A stretch of 64,000 nucleotides of DNA from Rhodobacter sp. SGA-6-6 (GTDB taxonomy: Bacteria > Pseudomonadota > Alphaproteobacteria > Rhodobacterales > Rhodobacteraceae), in assembly GCF_011043545.1 (NCBI RefSeq), contig NZ_JAAKGP010000015.1, positions 1 to 64,000 of the forward strand, written 5' to 3'. The position numbers and the translations under genes are program-made. Below the pieces are notes generated by a model, which was not told the origin of the DNA, searched no databases, and saw only the letters and a program-made list of their open reading frames with translations. Shown here in pieces: positions 61,994-64,000 of this stretch. Each line of letters begins with the position of its first letter. Position 1 is the first letter of the stretch.

Positions 61994-62401
61994 TCATCCC
62001 TTGTCCCTCAACAGATAGCCGATCAGGCTGCCCCTGGCGATCTCGGCGCGGCCGACGCGACAATGCGCCTCGACGTCGCCTTCCTTCGCCCCGGCCTTGG
62101 CCAGCCAGTCCTTGGCCTCGCGCTTGCCCCGGGCCTTCTCGGTCTTCGAGCCGACGAAGGCCCGCACCTCGGCCGCGGTATAGCCCTTCTTCAGCGCGTA
62201 GTCCCTGAGCTTGTTCAACTCGCCGAGCGCGCGCAGCTTGCGCGGTTCCATCGCCGGGCAGGTGTCGGCGATGCGGTCGGCGATGAAGCCCTGCAGCAGG
62301 GTGTGGTTGATGTGCGGCTCCTTGTTGATCGGCTCCAGCGCCAGCGCGGGCGCGGCACCCAGCAGGGCGGCGGCAACGATCAGGGTCTTCAGACGGGTCA
62401 T
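61994..62401 (-). CDS. Exported small protein (DUF5333-like)
   Basis: A 135-residue protein with a Sec signal ([16 protein letters not shown], cut before LEP). The mature domain is mainly charged helices (INKEPHINHTLLQGFIADRI; LRDYALKKGYTAAEVRAFVG), with two cysteines that could pair across the domain. It resembles the DUF5333 proteins I associate with Rhodobacterales, but the family call is tentative. It is the last of four exported small proteins between nuoF and nuoG. Confidence 0.7.
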   Translation of the reverse strand: MTRLKTLIVAAALLGAAPALALEPINKEPHINHTLLQGFIADRIADTCPAMEPRKLRALGELNKLRDYALKKGYTAAEVRAFVGSKTEKARGKREAKDWLAKAGAKEGDVEAHCRVGRAEIARGSLIGYLLRDKG

Positions 62402-62499
62402 CTTGGCCTCCTTGGCATCATGGGATGCCACAGGAGAAAGGGCGCGATGGCTTGATATGCCATGACAGGCGGGCCTTCTCGCGGGGTTGTGAGCATGGC

Positions 62500-62775
62500 T
62501 CATGCGCAACCCTCCACGAAGACCCATGTTCCGGCCTCGTAACGGTCGTAGATCGACGATCGCACTCCGCGGCCGCCGCAGAGCGCATCGGCATCGCGGC
62601 GGGCGGAAGCGCCGTCCCACATCGCGTAGGCGGGCGCCGCCGTCCGGGTGACCCGCACCGCCCTGCCCGCCTGCACCAGGCTGGCGCCGGTATCGGCGCG
62701 CGGCGCGACCGGCGCGGGCGAGGCCGCTACGCAGGCGGCCAGCGGCAGGGACAAGAGCGGCAGGGCGCGCATCAT
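62500..62775 (-). CDS. Small lipoprotein between nuoF and nuoG
   Basis: A 91-residue predicted lipoprotein: MMRALPLLSLPLAAC with the lipobox ending at Cys15. The mature part, ~75 residues, has two cysteines (ALCGGRG, VEGCA) and a C-terminal YDRYEAGTWVFVEGCA resembling the end of the next protein (PAGRWIFAGGCK), which suggests related folds. The ATG at 62775 overlaps the previous stop (ATGA). Function unknown. Confidence 0.68.
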   Translation of the reverse strand: MMRALPLLSLPLAACVAASPAPVAPRADTGASLVQAGRAVRVTRTAAPAYAMWDGASARRDADALCGGRGVRSSIYDRYEAGTWVFVEGCA

Positions 62776-63179
62776 TTGCAGCCCCCCGCGAAGATCCAGC
62801 GCCCGGCGGGCGACAGCACCGGCACCACGCCGGCATCGGCGCGCAGGCCCTGCGCCGCGCAGGCGGCCTCCAGCACCTCGCGGGCGCGATAGCCCTCGTC
62901 GGCCATCGAGGCCCCATCCGCCCGGGCGATCCGCACCGCGCCGGGGATATGGTCGGCCAGATCGACCTCCGCGCCGTTGACCTTCACCGGCTCGGCTCCC
63001 GAGAGGTCGATCACCGCAAGATAGTCCACCCCGTTCACCGGCACGACGACCTCGGCATAGCCCACCGGCTCCGCCGGCTCCGCCTGCACAGCCGCACCTT
63101 CGGCCCCGGCGGGGACACAGACCCAGAGGCCGACCAGCGAGCCCAGCAAAACGGCATGGGTAAGTTGGCGCATCAGCAT
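62772..63179 (-). CDS. Exported small protein between nuoF and nuoG
   Basis: A 135-residue protein with a Sec signal (VLLGSLVGLWVCVPAGA, cut near AEG). The mature part includes YAEVVVPVNGVDYLAVIDLS and ends PAGRWIFAGGCK. Two ATGs are possible; I chose 63179 because AAAGGA is six bases upstream, giving a 7-base overlap with the preceding gene. It is linked to both neighbours by overlapping codons, so the three small genes form one translational unit. Function unknown. Confidence 0.68.
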   Translation of the reverse strand: MLMRQLTHAVLLGSLVGLWVCVPAGAEGAAVQAEPAEPVGYAEVVVPVNGVDYLAVIDLSGAEPVKVNGAEVDLADHIPGAVRIARADGASMADEGYRAREVLEAACAAQGLRADAGVVPVLSPAGRWIFAGGCK

Positions 63180-63556
63180 TTCGGGTCCTTTCGGACCTTG
63201 TGACCGGAACACCCGGTCGCAATGAGCCAGGCGCCGCTATCCTGCCGCACGGCTCCGACCGCCACCGGCGAGCTGTCGAGATACATGCAGATTATGTCGG
63301 ACTGCAACGCGGCCTGAAACCGCGCCCTCTCCTGCGGCAGCCCCTCGGCGGGCGATATCCGCAGGTCGAACCGCTTCGTCTCCGCGTCGTAGTTCTCCAC
63401 CGTGAGCGCATATTCGCGCCCGCCATCGGAAACGGTCCACTGTGAGACGTCCATGAAATCGGGGCCGCATTCCAGCAAAAGGCCCTGGGCAACGCCCGAT
63501 CCGCCGGCCGCGAGGCCAGCGAGGCAGAACGTGCCGATGGCGGCCAGACGCATCAT
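63173..63556 (-). CDS. Exported small protein following nuoF
   Basis: A 127-residue protein with an N-terminal signal (AIGTFCLAGLAAGGSGVAQG). The mature domain has ECGPDFMDVSQWTVSDGGRE and DSGAWLIATGCSGH, and ends in KDPKC, with several cysteines that could form disulfides. It begins five bases after the nuoF stop. No recognised family; a periplasmic location is predicted. Confidence 0.7.
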   Translation of the reverse strand: MMRLAAIGTFCLAGLAAGGSGVAQGLLLECGPDFMDVSQWTVSDGGREYALTVENYDAETKRFDLRISPAEGLPQERARFQAALQSDIICMYLDSSPVAVGAVRQDSGAWLIATGCSGHKVRKDPKC

Positions 63557-63560
63557 TCCC

Positions 63561-64000
63561 TCACTCCGCCGCCACCGCCGAGATGCGGCCGGTCTTCTTC
63601 GCCTTGATCCGGTCCTCGATCTCGTCGCGGAAGGCGCGGATCAGGCCCTGGATCGGCCAGGCCGCCGCATCGCCAAGGGCGCAGATCGTGTGGCCCTCGA
63701 CCTGCTTCGTCACCGACAAGAGCATGTCGATCTCCTCGACCTCGGCCTCGCCCCTGACCAGCCGGTCCATCACCCGCATCATCCAGCCGGTGCCCTCGCG
63801 GCAGGGGGTGCACTGGCCGCAGCTTTCGTGCTTGTAGAACTTCGACAGCCGCCAGATCGCCTTGATCACGTCGGTGGACTGGTCCATCACGATCACCGCC
63901 GCGGTGCCGAGACCCGAGCGCTGCTCGCGCAGCCAGTCGAAATCCATGATCGCGTCGTCGCATTGCGCGGCGTTCAGCAGCGGCACCGAGGAGCCGCCGG
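63561..64000 (-). CDS. nuoF: NADH-quinone oxidoreductase subunit F (3' part; 5' end outside the window)
   Basis: The C-terminal ~145 residues of the NADH/FMN-binding subunit. Visible is the N3 [4Fe-4S] cluster motif [14 protein letters not shown], the last cysteine in [17 protein letters not shown], and [25 protein letters not shown]. The reading frame continues beyond 64000, and the N-terminal NADH- and FMN-binding regions are outside the window. It is the first gene seen of the minus-strand complex I series. Confidence 0.95.
   Translation of the reverse strand, partial: GGSSVPLLNAAQCDDAIMDFDWLREQRSGLGTAAVIVMDQSTDVIKAIWRLSKFYKHESCGQCTPCREGTGWMMRVMDRLVRGEAEVEEIDMLLSVTKQVEGHTICALGDAAAWPIQGLIRAFRDEIEDRIKAKKTGRISAVAAE

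Overview
The window reads as chromosomal DNA of an alphaproteobacterium of the Rhodobacteraceae (Paracoccus/Rhodobacter type). The GC content is very high. The complex I genes run in the order nuoF-G-H-I-J-K-L-M-N with small extra genes between them, followed by birA, coaX and rnj, a layout familiar from that family. The genus is an inference. No rRNA, tRNA or CRISPR array was seen.

Left edge (1-988): a decayed junction between an aminomethyltransferase-family fragment and the last ~100 codons of an IS1595-type transposase, then 436 bp without a recognisable gene.

Purine/ureide catabolism island (989-18905): a GntR/FCD regulator; a BMP-type ABC importer (ATPase, two permeases, and a binding protein at the far end); a racemase-superfamily protein; membrane urate oxidase PuuD; allantoinase PuuE; ureidoglycine aminohydrolase; xanthine dehydrogenase xdhA/xdhB; guanine deaminase; an M20 amidohydrolase; three transthyretin-like hydroxyisourate hydrolase genes, one of them a tandem two-domain protein; and an NCS2 purine permease. 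Together they could import purines or ureides and convert guanine to xanthine, urate, 5-hydroxyisourate and allantoin, then to allantoate and ureidoglycolate. Five regulatory regions carry pairs of the palindrome ATTGT-NN-ACAAT. In four of them the two centres are exactly 22 bp apart, so the island looks like one regulon of the GntR protein. No OHCU decarboxylase (uraD) and no xdhC were found, and two of the hydrolase paralogues have lost catalytic motifs.

Peptide/acyl-compound uptake cluster (19246-31034): an exported alpha/beta hydrolase, an S9 prolyl-oligopeptidase-like enzyme, a complete Dpp/Opp-type ABC importer with a Tat-exported binding protein, and a CocE/NonD hydrolase, with a divergent HTH regulator. 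It probably imports small peptides or peptide-like esters and cleaves them in the cytoplasm.

Housekeeping block (31065-47351): tetR-like, surE, pcm, an nlpD-like lipoprotein, map, an HlyC/CorC protein, a DUF815 ATPase, tatCBA, an HTH protein, an orphan Fbp-type ABC ATPase, an atypical SDR, a Hint-domain protein, prfC, a conserved hypothetical gene and an rhlE-like helicase. A repeated 21-bp palindrome with core TTTTCG-N-CGAAAA sits at several gene ends here.

Complex I block (47419-64000, all on the minus strand): rnj, coaX, birA, nuoN-M-L, a 59-residue four-cysteine protein, nuoK-J, a carboxymuconolactone-decarboxylase-like protein, nuoI, a coiled-coil protein, nuoH, a lipoprotein, nuoG, a second coiled-coil protein, four small exported proteins, and the 3' end of nuoF cut by the window edge.
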